Of a DNA stretch of 64,000 bases, positions 35,018 through 49,189 are shown piece by piece. Position numbers and translations under genes: made by a program. The stretch is taken from assembly GCA_016617855.1 (NCBI GenBank), contig JAECUM010000851.1, positions 1-64,000 of the forward strand. Direction: 5' to 3'. This DNA comes from Megalonaias nervosa (lineage: Eukaryota; Mollusca; Bivalvia; Unionida; Unionidae). The first letter of the stretch is position 1, and each line of letters begins with the position of its first letter. The notes beneath the pieces were generated by a model that worked only from the letters and a program-made list of their open reading frames with translations, did no database searches and was not told where the DNA came from.

Positions 35018-36407
35018 ATAGGTAACTGACAGATGGATCAATTGACAACATAAAACACTAAGTTCTTCCCTATGGTGGACATATCAAAGTTTTAACTGCA
35101 TGATATTTTTGAATGATCTCTAACTGCTGAATTTCATTATTATACACATATCTCATTCATCAGAAATCTTGATAATTTAAGTCTATTCACACTGTTGATT
35201 TGAAATTAGGCCAAAAACATTGAAATTAGGCCAAAAACAGTCTTTACAATGCCATCAGATTTAAGATCATCTTTTTAATAATATGTGTGGATCTCTATTC
35301 ATTATTGAACTCCTGTGAGACATAGATCAAATAAGCCTTTATTCAAGGTTTTATCAAAATCTGATCAGCATAAATAAAGCCTCCAGAGTGAAAACAATAT
35401 ATATAGCCTCCAGAGTGAAAACAATTTAAGCCAACCAATTGCAAGATTTCCTAATATATCGTTCCTTATTTAGCTTGTCTGGAATCTAAATAGTATAAGA
35501 ACATCAAAACTGAATCAGAAATAGACTCAAGAGTGGTACAAGCTCAGCCAATCAGGCATTTGGCTTTCCCACTTCAAAGATCAAGTCAATCTGTACATCA
35601 AATAGAATAACAGAAGGCTAATTATATTTTATATTGTTCTACTGTCATGTGTTATTGAACAGTATAATCAAATTATTAAAGGACTGTACCCATTGCTTAA
35701 AAACTGTCAGAATCCAGAATAATTCTTAAAATGTATTAACAACAAAAAACTTAAAACTTATACTTCAGACCAATGTACATAATTTTTGCATATCTGGAAA
35801 TTCACACACGATTTTCTTTTCGATGCAATCCACTGTACAGGTTTACTAATTTTTTAAATAGCCAAACTAGATTTTATCTGTAAAACACAAATGCCCCAAA
35901 AATTCTACATCAAAAAAGTCTTGAAATTTATAAAAATATGTCTATCACATTTCACTTGCATATCTGGAGTCATTTTTGCTAAATCATGCAAAGTTTTAGT
36001 CAAAAATGTTGCAAAAGTTAAGAAATTTGTTTCAAAAAAATCAGCAAAGGCCTGAAAAAATTAATCAGCTAATCAGCATACAATAAAATATATCAACTAG
36101 ATCTTTTTTGTCAACCCCAAAAGTGGATAATGCCTAAACTAAGAAAAGTTTTGTCAAATAGTCCAAAGAACTAAAGAGGTTAAAAAAATATAAAATAAAT
36201 AAAAGCCTGAAAAAATTTATGTAATAACTTGAAAATGTAATGTTGTAAAAAATATGGATGCAAATATGTATGCACAATTTAATGTGTCTACATTTGGAGG
36301 CTTTTGTTGAATCTTTATACTGCAACAAATGTTTCAGAATGAGAATGAACTGGTGGACATGACCAAAAAATCAATATTAATGGTGGTATAATATTGTGGC
36401 ATATATT
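35018..36407. other. intergenic, old repeat text
   Basis: A 19-bp direct repeat 'tgaaattaggccaaaaaca' lies near 35200-35238. 35330-35620 resembles the degenerate array at 44860 ('tcaaaatctgatcag', 'gcctccagagtg', 'aagctcagccaatcag'). 35980-36230 resembles the repeat at 16430. No gene. Confidence 0.5.
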
Positions 36408-36619
36408 TACCCTATATACTCGCCTGTAAGTCACATCAAACTTTAAACAACATGGAACCTGATCTACCACCCCATAATGTGCCAGTAGACCAGGGTCTTT
36501 GAAGCTTGTTCTACTGATTACTGCTAACACTGTACAGACCAAGATATTCAAGTGTATTATGCAATGGCAGATTGAGGTTTATGCAGTTTTGCCCAACTTG
36601 TAAGCGAGTATATACAGTA
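36408..36619. mobile_element. MITE family A, copy 3
   Basis: TA-flanked: TA then CCCTATATACTCGCCTGTAAG at the left, CTTGTAAGCGAGTATATACAG then TA at the right. This copy shows the terminal inverted repeat most clearly. Confidence 0.9.
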
Positions 36620-36750
36620 ATTCTGGTAATATTTAGTGATACAAACTAAACTATTCATTGGCACTTGCCATAGTCTTTAGAATCAACTTCACTGCATTAA
36701 GGTCATAGTTACAGCATACAGTACTTAGTTCAACAACCATGAACCAATGT

Positions 36751-36893
36751 GCCAGTAGCTTCTCGTGGGTCAGTGGTCCTTTTGGGGTTTTCCCAGGTTC
36801 TTCCTCTTCCACCGGTTGTACTGGCCACCATATATATATAGCCTATCTTGTGCTGAAAAATGGCATTAAACCCAACACCACCACAACCACCAA
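36751..36893 (+). mobile_element. SINE family 3, 5'-truncated copy
   Basis: Starts GCCAGTAGCTTCTCGTGGG and ends in 'aatggcattaaaccc' followed by an ACC/CAACC-rich tail. Confidence 0.85.
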
Positions 36894-39556
36894 ACCAATG
36901 AACAAAAGAAAACATAAAAAACCAGTATATTGTCTGCATATACTTTAATACTGATACAAACTCAATGATACATGTCATATAAAATCTTTAAACTAGCGAT
37001 ATACTGTACAAAGCTCATAATATCAACCTGCATACACACCGCAATGTTTAAATACATAATGCTGTGATAATTATTTGGAAATTTTTTCTTATAGATTTTA
37101 TATAAAAATTGCTTTAAAATTTCAATTCTAAAATTTTTAAATTTCCAATCCTCGACAGGATAGTTTGTCAGGCTAGATCCTCTAAGACATCTCTAGTAGA
37201 CGTGTAAACATAAAAAGACATGAATAACATTTTGTGTAACAATTTTAATTCATTACTTGTATTGGAGAAAAACTGATTTTTATTCATCATTAATATTTTT
37301 CAGACCAGGTCGATTATATATATATATATATATATATATATAATGAGGAAATCATATGCCAGGTGTATGAAGATACACTTTTTTGTTTGTAGTATCTACA
37401 GTCAGAACAGTCATTATAATATATTACTATGTGGATGCCATATTAACTTTGAAGTCTTTTCTCCCTCGACTTGGCCAGAAGATATTATACATCAAAGGTA
37501 AGACAGTTACTGAACTGTTTGCAGTGATATTGCTGGTATTTATGTCTACATACCAATGATTGTTATTCTAATTCTACTTTACTAGTATTTTGTATACCAG
37601 ATATGCACATGCACAGAACATGACTCTTACCATTGCTATATGTGTGTATTTACTTAGAAATGTATCTCTACACTGTCAGTACTGACAGTGTCTTTTTCAA
37701 GTTTATGGACCTTTTTCTGAAAGTTTTCTAATTAAAAATGGGTTCCTAAATTAAATGAATCTAGCAACAAAATCACTCCTCCCCAATGTTTGTGAATGTT
37801 AAAAAATTGTATATTTGAATATGTGCAGGATAACAGGTCAGTCCCACCTTCCTTGGACTAAACATGTTTTTCAAAAATCTATCTGCAAAGAAATATATTA
37901 TCCTTTTATGCCCAATCCCCTCCCCCACAGCTTGCCCCATTTTAAACAAAATTTAATCTGGATAGCACCAAATATATGCTAAAAACGATAAACAAATATG
38001 TTTAAAATAGATCCTTATATACGAGTTCTTGTTGCCCTCAAATATAATAAATATTGATAAAATTATTAAAAGTATTATATACAAGTAGAAGGATTAAGAA
38101 AATCTCAACAGTCTATCCTAATTCTTGCTGGGTTGCAGCTGTAGCTTTTCTGTACTGTACATCTGTAAAAAATAGAACTACAACTTGTGCTGCCATTTTG
38201 AATTCTAAACATACAATGAATGAGTAGGCAATACATAATACAAGCTATCCTATAAATACCCTATAAATTTTCAATGAAATGTTACATGCTAATTACTGAC
38301 CATTTCAGACGGAAACATCCTTCGAGGCATGATTACACTATACTACAGCCAATGAAAGAAAATTTAATTAAAAAATTGGAGGAAATAATCACATCCAATA
38401 ACAACCCTGGATTAGGAAAGAGTATTTCTGCAGTCCAAAAGTGTGGGTGGTCATTAACAATGACTGGCTCTCAATCTATCACATACAAAGGTCCATTGTG
38501 GCGAATTTTCAGGTTGAAATATTGACAATTTTTGCAACTCAGAAAGTAACTACAAAAATGTTAATCACACACAGTCTTAATAAATAAATAAATATGTAAA
38601 CAAAATAAGCTTCATCACTTCAAATCAGGTGAGGCTTTCATCATTTTTTATGGTTTTCCCAACTGATCAGAAATTTAATAAGGACTTTTTTTTTACAGAA
38701 GTGTAAATATATCCACAGGACTTCAAAAAAGTAAAATATCAATATCATAAACACTTGTCATAATATGGACTACTAGCCAAGTCCCATTGTCAAATATTCC
38801 TCTTGTCTACAAGCTCAGAAAATTCAAAAAAACCTAAAACTCTAAAAATTCAGCCTACAAGACTTTTTCAAATTTTAACTTATTTCTATGTCATGATGCT
38901 CTGCTACAGCCATAATATGTATTTTAAAATGAGCAATTTCCTGAAAAGTATCTGATTAGCACATTGGGTTTACAGACTGTCTGTCTGATTAGTTACCCTG
39001 TGTAACATGCACTCAACATATGTCTCACAACTGGTTAACACCCCCTTACAGCTTAGATAATGCCACTGCCCCCACAGTTAAATACTGCTACAAACTTCCA
39101 GAAATGCTGTTTCTTGATTAAACCTTACCTTCAAAATAATTATCGTAAAGTAATGGATAATACCAAAGATTTATCACCTAAGTGAGCAAATCTAATGCTG
39201 TCATAGTCGAGATATAGATATTTTCAGAACAAATTCAATGCAAAAACCCCTCAGAAATGACATTTCAAAACTAGGCTAGCATTAGGATTATAAAAAAAAC
39301 CATTTGTGCAGGCAGTGACATTGTTCTCGCATCAACTGGGGAGCATTCTGATGCACCCAAACAAATACACTCATTTCTATCATCACACAATACACCAACA
39401 GATGAGGGTCCACCCAGTTCATTCTACAAATGGGTACATGCAAACAATACTGTTCATGAACTGCAGATACAATATGCAATTGTCACAACAGGTTTCCAGG
39501 TGTGCACACAACAAGAAAATGGAAATAAACGTTCTGAGCAACTACTTACTGACAGG
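36894..39556. other. intergenic, nothing recognised
   Basis: An (AT)n run at 37314-37342 and a perfect 22-bp palindrome at 37670-37691 are the only distinct features. Small frames such as 38274-38525 look like chance. Confidence 0.5.
37670..37691. repeat. perfect 22-bp palindrome
   Basis: ACACTGTCAGT followed directly by its complement ACTGACAGTGT. Confidence 0.95.
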
Positions 39557-39740
39557 AAGAACCAATCAATGCATATGTAATTACTTGAGGTAAATTAATT
39601 ACTAATCTGATTAAAATTGAGATCTCAAAGATAATGGCGATCTGACAGATAAGAACCAATCAATGTATATGTAATTACTTCAGGTAAATTACTAATCTGA
39701 TTAAAACTGAGGTCTCAAACATAATGGCGATCTGACAGAT
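39557..39740. repeat. two tandem units of about 90-94 bp
   Basis: Both units start AAGAACCAATCAATG and end ATGGCGATCTGACAGAT; the second lacks four bases after GGTAAATTA. Confidence 0.93.
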
Positions 39741-39864
39741 ACAAATAGACACATATTCTTTTGACTTATCAACTGATCAATTATTTTACTGCTTTCACAT
39801 TATGAAACTGACAAGCATCATTCTGAACATAAGTTTCTAATCATATCTCTCCCTAACGCAAAAT

Positions 39865-40080
39865 GCAGTAATTTATCTGATCATTTCTACAAATAAATGT
39901 ACCAGGAATCCAAAGATTGCAGTAATTTATCGGATCATTTCTACAAATAAATGTACCAGGAATCCAAAGACTGCAGTAATTTATCGGATCATTTCTACAA
40001 ATAAATGTACCAGGAATCCAAAGATTGCAGTAATTTATCAGATCATTTCTACAAATAAATGTACTAGGAATCCAAAGATT
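39865..40080. repeat. 54-bp minisatellite, 4 units
   Basis: Units start GCAGTAATTTATC at 39865, 39919, 39973 and 40027, nearly identical. 54 is a multiple of 3 but no long frame uses it. Confidence 0.96.
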
Positions 40081-40587
40081 GCAGAACGTAAACCTTAATA
40101 GGCACCTGTCAGATTAACTTATAAGCAGATCTCAATTTTGATCTGATTAAGTGCATATATCTATTTCAACCCTGATAAATTCATCTCTACTCTTTATTAA
40201 TCTGTAAATTTATATAAAATTTTTATAATTAAAGATATTATCAAAAGGTATAATTTCATTTTTAAAACTCCATTAAATTATTACTTTAAAAAGGAAAGGA
40301 AATTAACAAATAAAATCAAAACCCTTTTGATGATGATCTGAAAACTCATCCACTTCAACCATTCAAAAGAAAAGATACAACTGATAAAATGGACAGAAAC
40401 AAAGAAAAATTCAAGAAAAATATTGACAAAAGCAATGTAAACACTCATCAAACAACACAAGCACCACAATATGACATATAAATACATGAAGAAATTCTAT
40501 CTGTAAGCAGAAAACATCAATACGGTCCTTTGTAATTTGCAGATCAATGATGTACATACATGCCTTTACAAACATGTTAGAATTGTA

Positions 40588-40614
40588 AATAATAATAATA
40601 ATAATAATAATAAT
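40588..40614. repeat. (AAT)n microsatellite
   Basis: About nine AAT units. Confidence 0.95.
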
Positions 40615-41533
40615 GCTCTTGGCTTATACAATAAACATAAATATCTAAGAGTACTACTGATGAGGCAAAAATTTCTTTAATATGTCCAAATTGCCAATAA
40701 GAATGCCAAAAGTGACCTACAAGAATGCCAAAAGTGACATACAAGATATCATTAAAATTCTAGCTAACACCCTTCTATTTGACCTATTATAAAATTTTTA
40801 TAAAACTCCCAATGAGTAACACTCAAAGTCAGTGAATATAAAATGAATACCAATAATTAGGTATGACTACTGATATACCACAGAATTCAGTTACTCAGGC
40901 AACCTGTTGATAAAATCCACTGGCAGTGAAAAGGATGTTTTTAACTACAGTTCAATCGGGTTCACCTTCCTTTTGCTTATCACCTTGATATGATGAGTCA
41001 CTGAAAATTCATCCCAAAAAAATTTGACCCAAATATGAAAATAAATCAAGTCTCCATGGTCATAAAAGCATCCTGTTGCTCAAACTCTGATCCCACTTAA
41101 AATGATGACAGACGACTGGCTAATGTACAACACAAGCATGAACCAATCAAACATCACAAATCTGATGAACTGAATATGACTGGCTAATGTACAATTCAAG
41201 CATAGACCAATCAGATATTAGAAATTTTATCCAAGGCTGACTTCTTGATGTTTATGTTTATTTAAAGCATGTTTACATTTTTTGATAACACTGGTTTGCA
41301 TCAGAAATGATTGATATATACAGAATATTTTTTACAAAGTATGTATGAAATAATACTTCTGCCATGGCTGCATCTGCACTTCAAATAATTATTACTCAAG
41401 TCACTAATTTTTTTCTGGCACAAACGAGATTCAAGATGATGCAGACTTGATATTTTTTCATACCATATATGTACATTAAAAACAAATCAAAATACTATAC
41501 TGGATTCAAGTTCATTACAGTTACAATTAGAAA

Positions 41534-41745
41534 TACCATACAGACTTGTGTAAAGTCATCCAACTGCAAACTGCGTAGATCCAAATCTGCCATCACATAA
41601 TGCACCAGCAGATCTGGGTCTATGCAGTCTGTAAGGATAATTAAGTAAAACAAACATCAAAAAACCCTGATCTGCCAGAGCAATGGAAGATCAGGGTTTA
41701 TGCTGTTTACAGTTGAAACAAGCTTTTAGGCAAGTAGATACTGTA
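41534..41745. mobile_element. MITE family A, copy 4
   Basis: TA-flanked; begins CCATACAGACTTGTG, ends AGGCAAGTAGATACTG. Interior has CATCCAACTGCAAACTGC and the GATCTGC/GCAGATC words. Confidence 0.82.
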
Positions 41746-42356
41746 TTTTACTTGTGAAGGGATGATTATGGGGTTCAAAATGAGGGTCTGTCCTGTATAG
41801 ACTGTTATAGCTAGGTAGCTTAAACTGTATGGGCTACTGCTGCCATCTGTGACAGTTTAAAGTGCTTTTTATTACAGAAATGTAGCAGTAAAGTCAAAAC
41901 TGTTTTTCTGTTACAGAACTGTAACATTAAAGTCAAAGTTGTATAAATGAGTATTCATTCATGCATATCAGTTCGCATGCATTCTCAAAATTTAATTTTG
42001 ACTGTTCTTGCTACATGGAACTGGCATTATAAGAAAAAAGAAAGGTATAATGGGTAACATTTCTAATATTACAACTGCTGGGTTAGATAATTATATCGAT
42101 TCTTATAATCAAGACAACAAATTAATTCTACATTTAAATGATGTTATGTACAATGACCTTTTGATACAGATAAATGTGATAACATAGCGACATGCATTCT
42201 ATTTATCAAATATATAAGAACAGCTGTCTTAATAACATAAATCTGATTTGGATGCAACATATGTACAAACAACAACCAGAAATATGAGGTAAATCTGTTT
42301 AAAGATGCCTGAAAATCTTGAGCAGTATTCTTTTGTACACAAAATAATGCTACATG

Positions 42357-42568
42357 AACTGTATTTACTTGCTCATATGTCAAGCCCAACTACAAACATC
42401 ACCAACTCAGATCAGCCGTTGCATAATGCACTGACAGATCTTGACTGCAGTTTGTTAGGAATAATCAGTAGAACAAATAACATGGACCCTGATCTTCTGG
42501 TACATTGTTCAGATCAGGTTCTATGTTGTTTGTACTTGGACTAGACTTATACATGAGAATAGATGGTA
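42357..42568. mobile_element. MITE family A, copy 5
   Basis: Begins CTGTATTTACTTGCTCATATG and ends ACATGAGAATAGATGG then TA; interior CAAGCCCAACTACAAAC and complementary GTTTGTACTTGGACTAG near the right end. Confidence 0.82.
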
Positions 42569-43659
42569 TGTTTCTCAAATGTGGAAAATAAAGTAATTAC
42601 TACTGTAAAAAAAACAACAGAGATAGTAACTCTCTATCAGTCCTCATGCACCCATGTAAATTACTGTCAATGAACTATTTTTTTTGAAGAGTAAAAATTT
42701 TTGTGGATTAGTGGTTGCTACAGGATATTAATCCAAAGACTCAATGAACAAAGAATATCCTGTGGAAATAATAGGACTGATCCTCAATCCATAAGGTAAA
42801 CATTGATGAAAATGTTCATTTTTTTGCAAAACCACAAAAACTAATACCCACAAAAATACATGAATTGACATACAAAATGTCTAACTTAATGTCAAAGTCG
42901 AACCAGCTTTCATGTTCAAATTTACAACATTTTAATTAATTGCTAATTATACAATGGTTTAACTTTCATGGTGCTAAAGTTGTTACTTTAATTCCTCAGA
43001 TGTGCAGGACATTTTTTCATTTATGAATATACAATACATTACAGTCAATGAAAAGAAAATGTCAGAAATATCCAAGACAATACATTCAAATGCTTAATGC
43101 TTGTGAACAAGTGAGTGAAGAAATGGACTACATTATTCTACAATTAAAAAGTTTGAATGCTGATAATCATTGCAATAAATAAATAGAAGTTTTGTAAAAT
43201 CTTGAGCAATACAAAGAAAGTTCTGATTAAAATCAACAGCACGACAGACATTTTGGCTTTATATACTACACATATAATTATTCGTTATCAAATTATTTTA
43301 CCTGTATATACTATCAAAGCAAACTACAATCCTAGACTACACACGTTTCATCTACAATCAAATGTGTACAATGACCAGATTAAAAACATTCATTAAGCAA
43401 TGGTGGTCTTTTTATTTGGGCTACAAACATAACTGCCAAATGCACACAACTGTAGTATACCAAATCAACACCAAATATTAAATGTTGCTAAATTGCAAAT
43501 TAATTTACTCCACAGGTTTATATCAAAATTTAGCCTTTCATGCAAACACGTTATGGTTTACCTAATTAGTTCTAAATCAAGCAAAACTAAATAAAACGCG
43601 TTTTTATTAATAATACAGAATTTTAACAAATTGAGAGTTATATCTTGTTAAGTTGGTCA

Positions 43660-43880
43660 CACTTATAAGCCATTATTTAGTAAGATGTATAAGATGTTAT
43701 TTAGCTATTAGGACACATAAGCTGTTATTTAGTAAGATGTATAACCTGTTATTTAGTTAGAACATATATGTTATTTAGTAAGATGAATAACCCGTTATTT
43801 AGTCAGTAGGATATGTAAGCTGTTATTCAGTAAGACATATTACCTGTTATTTTGTTAGGACATACAAGCTGTTATTAGTG
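43660..43880. repeat. degenerate minisatellite, unit about 25-30 bp
   Basis: 'gttatttagtaagatgtataa' and 'ctgttatttagttaggacata' words alternate about eight times. Confidence 0.85.
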
Positions 43881-44859
43881 GGACTGCAAGTGCTACAAAA
43901 GTGATCAACAGGCCTTGCAAAAACAATTCATCCAGAAAAAGTGTTGCACATTTTCACTAGAAAGATGTGAAAATTAGGATTACTAGCAAGTGAGCACTTA
44001 AAACTGAATACTGCAAATGGATTTTTTTTCCCTGATTTCTTCTTTACAAGAAAGCATGGACAAAAGCTATGAGGAAATACGTTCATTGCTACACAAAATA
44101 CAAACTACCAACCCAAAAAATTGAGACCATTCCATGTATGCCACAATCACTGATCAAATTAGACATGTGATCGCAGTATATAACAAAATATGACTAGACA
44201 AAAAGCAAGCAATCACTGGATTTGCGGTCAATATACAAGGTTGGTCATTAATACAAGTTTGAACAATGATACATTTTAAAATTGTCATATCTAAATTGAA
44301 ATTCAACACAAAATAAAATTAATTTTAATTACATGAAATATTACTTAAGCTATCATTTTTTAAACAGTCCAAGTTTCAGACTGTCCAAAGGCAAATTCTG
44401 TATTTAAAATTAAATTATACAATTTAACTATAATGCATTAAGCATTTTCAAGATTTTTAAACTGTATCAAATGATTGCACACATTTTTATTTGTAGACAA
44501 ATTAAAATTGCCGACAATATTTGACAGCCTGTTCTAATTTGTCTGTATCTGCAGTATACTCAGTCCTTCCCTTGTGGTATTGTTTAATTTTGTCAAAAAC
44601 TATTCACGTACACATATGCCTTGGCTAAATTAAACAAGAGGCCCATTTAGATCTGTAGCTTACATGGATTACATAACAATTTAAATTTCACTATGCAGGC
44701 TTATACAGTATTGTGAAAACAGAACCTTGGTAAAGTATCTCCCAAACTTTATATGATGTTTATTTCAGCTATTATACTAGATCCTGATTAAAAAAAAAAA
44801 AAATGTTCTAAAGATAATGTCATAATTAACAAGTACAGTGTCTTACTGATAAATGAAGC

Positions 44860-46075
44860 CACCCAAGATCTTGATATGAACCAATTTACCAAGTTTTACA
44901 GAGACTGAATATGAAATATATTTTCTAGAGGGGTAGCAAGCTCAGCCAATCATATGCAAGGTATCTCATTAATTCAGCCTATATTTGAAGTTTAATCAAA
45001 ATCAGATAATGATCTAGCTCACCGGCAACAGGTTCAGCCAATCAGATGCTCACCTGAATAATATGTCTGGATCATGCTAACTTTTGATATTTTCTACGAT
45101 AATATAACGATTATTCCAAAATCAGACCATAATTATGGATAGAGCTCTGTCAATATTACCTTATTAATATGCAAGAATCTTGCTTATTATTTAAAATTAC
45201 CAAGATCTTGATGATATAATGTAAGCTCCATAAAAATCAGATCTGAAATATGACTTCAAGAATGGTCACAAGCTCCAACAATCAGATGTAAGATTACCTT
45301 GTTAATATGCATGGGTCTTACTCATTATTGAACCCATCCAAGATCTTGATTTTTATTTGTTGTTGTAGGGTTTAACGCCATTTTTCAGCACAAGATAGGT
45401 TATACATGGTAGCCAGTATAAATGGAGGAAGAACCCGGGGAAAACCCCGGAAAGAACCACTGACCCATGAGAAGCTACTGGCAAGCTTCCTCACATAACC
45501 ACACTGACTGAATCTCCGACTCGAACCCACGCAGACAGGTGAGATGGTGAGCACTTTAGACCACTTGACCAATTGGGGACCCCCCCCCCAGATCTTGATA
45601 TAAGCCCAGATTTCAAGTTTTATCAAAATCAGATCAGAATAGTGGCTTCCAGATGGGTAATAAGAACAGCCAATTAGTCACCTAATTAGTGTGTGGTTCT
45701 TACTCATGACACATGCATATATTCCAATTATTATTCTGATCAACGCCTGATCAGAATTATTACCTCTAAGAGAATAAGAAGCTCAGCCAATGCCAGATCA
45801 CCTAATTAGCATGTGTTGATCTCACTCATTATCAAGCTCATCTGTCAGCTTAATGAATCAAGCATATATTCCAAGCTTGATCATAATCAGTTCTGAAACA
45901 TGGCCTACAGGTGGTAACAAGGTCAACCAATCAGACATATGATCACATTAATATGCATCGATCCTGCTAACTGTCAAACTGATCAGATATTTTGATGACA
46001 TAAACCTATAATCCAAGTTTCATTAAATTTGTTCAGAAATATGGTCTCCAGAGTTGTAAAAAGTAATTGCTAAAG
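44860..46075. repeat. degenerate tandem array of about 150-bp units, with a SINE inside
   Basis: The order 'agatcttgat', 'ccaagttt.atcaaaatcagat', 'ctccagagggtaacaagctcagccaatcag', 'taatatgcatggatcttactcatta' recurs about seven times. A SINE (45358-45589) sits in one unit with a 10-bp duplication of array sequence. Confidence 0.75.
45358..45589 (-). mobile_element. SINE family 3, near full-length copy, 10-bp target duplication
   Basis: Minus orientation. The 3' tail (TTGTTGTTG at 45358) leads to 'taacgccatttttcagcaca', and the tRNA-like head lies at the right with 'gactcgaacccacgc' (B box, complement) and 'ccacttgaccaattgggga'. AGATCTTGAT occurs on both sides (45341-45350 and 45590-45599). 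Confidence 0.9.
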
Positions 46076-47159
46076 AAACCCAGCTTGCAAGATGCATATT
46101 GGAAGACACATGATGGACACAGGTCCATACCATAATCTCACCTGGCCTTATGGGTGGTAAGCTTAAAACTACTATAAGAAATTAATAATGTACAAATTTA
46201 AAACCTGATGACAAATCCCAACTTAAACAGGGAAAATAATTTGTTATCACTGGAGTATTCATGCAAAACTACAATTTCAATCAATTAGTTTGGATTATAC
46301 CATAGGTGAAAGTTAGTTTTGGGTAGATACATGTGATTCTCATAATGCAACAATACTGATGTCAGATGACAAAACAAGGTTTCACTACAATGAAAATAAT
46401 GGCAAGTCAACGTATAGCACTATCCAAGTATTGTAACCTTATGTGTGAACAATCTATGGAGACTTTAGTCTGTAATTGTATGTATGCACTGTTTGAAAAG
46501 TGAGTGAAAGTATTGGAAAAAAAATGTGTGGGTGTGAATCACACCCAGCTTTTCCACTGATGGATATACATGCTGGATCAATTCTGCCAACAAAAAGCAG
46601 GAGTACTAACATTGGTACTCAGTTGACTCTGACCACTGAGACTCAACAACAGGGACTTCTGGTCAATTTATGAAGTTTTAATTAAACTTCATGTGCAGAA
46701 ACCATTATTTTCTTTTTACACTCACAATGACCAGGACTTCTGACCTTTAGACCTCCGAATATACAGGTTTCATAATTTCCCCAAGTGTAAGCCATCCACA
46801 AAGCTTCATCAAGAAACTAATTAAAGTTATTTTGCAAAACCATTTTTAATAGGTTACAATGACTCTGACCTTTGACATTTTTACCCCAGAATCAACAGAC
46901 CTCTTTCATACCTTAAGAGAAAGCCCTCCAAACTTTGGTCAAAGTATGTGGTCTAAAGTAAAGCTATTATGTAACCATAAACTTTCTGTACAGCCACAGT
47001 GACCTTGACATTTGACCTGCAAAATCAATTGACTTCTTTCTTACCCAACATGAAAGTCATCCATAAACTTTGATGAAAAGTACTAACTGAGAACTGAAAT
47101 TTTTGTACAGAAACAATTTTTCATCATTCAGTTACAGGTATCTAAACAGCTCTGCGTGG
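46076..47159. other. intergenic, old repeat text
   Basis: 46600-47130 carries diffuse 'gtgaccttgacatttgacct' and 'ccatccacaaagctt' words in roughly 120-bp steps, related to the array at 51690. No gene. Confidence 0.55.
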
Positions 47160-47337
47160 ATTCTAGTTTCAGGCTCAGCCAATGTGGGTATGTGAGAAAT
47201 CTTGCCGGTAGCTTCTCATAGGTCAGTGGTTCTTTCCGAGTTTTCCTGGGTTCTTCCTCCACCATTAATACTGGCCGCCATGTACAGCCTATCTTGTGCT
47301 GAAAAATGGTGTTAAACCCTACAACAACAACAACAAG
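47160..47337 (+). mobile_element. SINE family 3, 5'-truncated copy
   Basis: From 'tctagtttcaggctcagccaa' to 'gtgttaaaccctacaac' and a (CAA)n tail. The A box and most of the tRNA head are missing. Confidence 0.88.
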
Positions 47338-48870
47338 TATCTGAATAGTTTGCCCCATAACTGACAGGCACCTTCCTTGCCCCAAACACAAAACCATTTT
47401 CAAAGTTTGATCAAGGTCTGTGATGTAAAACTGATTTTTTGCTTTATACAATCCATTTTTCTTCTTTCAGTGACAATGACTTTGATTTGTAACCTTTAGA
47501 CTCAAAAATTAAGAGGCTTCATTGTTTTGTGAAGATTAACTTACCTGTGGAGTAAATATGAAGAAGGGAAAGTTAGTGGACAGCCTGGGTCAAAGCACTC
47601 TATTAAAGACAGGTGAATAGAAAGTACATGTACATTGCAATGACAATTATATATTGTAAAAAATTAACAAGATGATCTATCATGTATAATAAGTTTTACA
47701 AAATCTAACAGTCCTTATTTCAGTAATAAGATCTGAGTTTGGTTCTCTTTACCTGACAGAAGCATAACATTCCAATTAACTCAATTCTATAAATTATGCC
47801 CTGCATTATATTACAGTGGTAATTCATACAGCTATGCCCTGTGTTATATTACAATGGTAATTCATACTACTAATTTCTATACATTATGCCCTATATTCAT
47901 ACAGCTAATTCTATCCATATGTCCTATGTTATATTACAAAGGTAATTCCTACACTTTTCATAACCAAAATTAACAAATAATTCTGCAGAATTCCCCAAAT
48001 GCACAAAAATAAGCATTTAAAGACAAGAACAAATTGTTGCATAAATTCTTTACTACATGTACACGTATTAAGTAAATGCATTCACTGAATGGTCTTCATA
48101 ACTTAGTTATCTCCCATTTAGTTGGTGCCAAAGGAAATGCTAGTCCCTATCATTCCAATGTTCTCTAATCCTGTCACTAATTAATGTAAACAATGTGAAC
48201 ACCTATTTTATTTATATTAACTAATTTAATGTTAAATATCATAAAACGATTTTATATCAACATTTTTCTCTGATATAAATTTATAAATGCTTACAAATTC
48301 TGATGAAAACTGATTAACAAACAAGGAAAAGAAATTTAAATACAAGTACTTACTATACTGTACTTGAAATTAACTTTTTTAAAAATACGAAGTTCTTAAA
48401 CTAATCATCAATCTGGAATTATTTCAACATGTGACTTTCAACCTCTATAGGTATGAGCCAAAGAATATTTTTGTATCTAAAAAAAACTGGTCTGAATACT
48501 GCCCTATTACACTTGCATTCATATTTAAAGGAAAATTTGGCAGTAAATGTTCAAATTACAGTATATTTTATCAGTATCTAATTTTAAAAGAACACCAACA
48601 TCATTATTACAACATGAAAAACAACAACTACAATAATAATATTAATAATAATAATTTCATAGCATCAGAATATCTAAAAATTGCTTTCAAAGGAAATACC
48701 TGATATTATATAAAGTTCCTAATTCAAGAATGAACATCAAAGAAATAACAAAGAAAATAAAAAAGGAAATGTAATAATTTCATAATTTGAAAAAGGAAGG
48801 AAGAAAGAAAATGTGAGTGTGTGCAAGAGTTCTGCCTAGAAAGGTAGCACTAAACTTTTTTATTTTTTCA
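47338..48870. other. intergenic, nothing recognised
   Basis: 47790-47950 has loosely repeated 'atgccctgtgttatattaca' and 'ggtaattcatac' words. No gene. Confidence 0.5.
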
Positions 48871-49089
48871 GAAGTTAAATAATTTTGCATTCAGAAGTCC
48901 CTCAATGTGACTGAAGTTAAATAATTTTGCATTCAGAAGTCCCTCAATGGGACTGAAGTTCAATAATTTTGCATTCAGAAGTCCCTCAATGGGACTGAAG
49001 TTCAATAATTTTGCATTCAGAAATCCCTCAATGGGACTGAAGTTCAATAATTTTGCATTCAGAAGTCCCTCAATGGGACTGAAGTTCAA
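48871..49089. repeat. 42-bp minisatellite, 5 units plus a partial one
   Basis: Units start GAAGTTAAAT or GAAGTTCAAT at 48871, 48913, 48955, 48997 and 49039, with a 9-bp partial unit after. 42 is a multiple of 3, so both strands show 14-residue repeated peptides; nothing suggests a gene. Confidence 0.96.
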
Positions 49090-49189
49090 ATGGCTAAAAA
49101 GAATTTATAGGATAGGAATAAAATGTAAAACCATTTCTTCCTCTGAACTGCTCAGTGCTGAAACCATTTTTCTTCAGTAATAACAAGAT

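Noticed and set aside
38274..38525. 83-codon plus-strand frame
   Set aside because: ATG-started and moderately protein-like, but no domain, no splice context and no repeat relation; not enough to call a gene.
39865..40080. Regular 54-bp repeats resembling a CRISPR array
   Set aside because: The whole unit is repeated without unique spacers, and the genome is eukaryotic.
48871..49089. Repeat peptide frames on both strands of the 42-bp array
   Set aside because: They follow from a period divisible by 3; no start context, splice site or domain.
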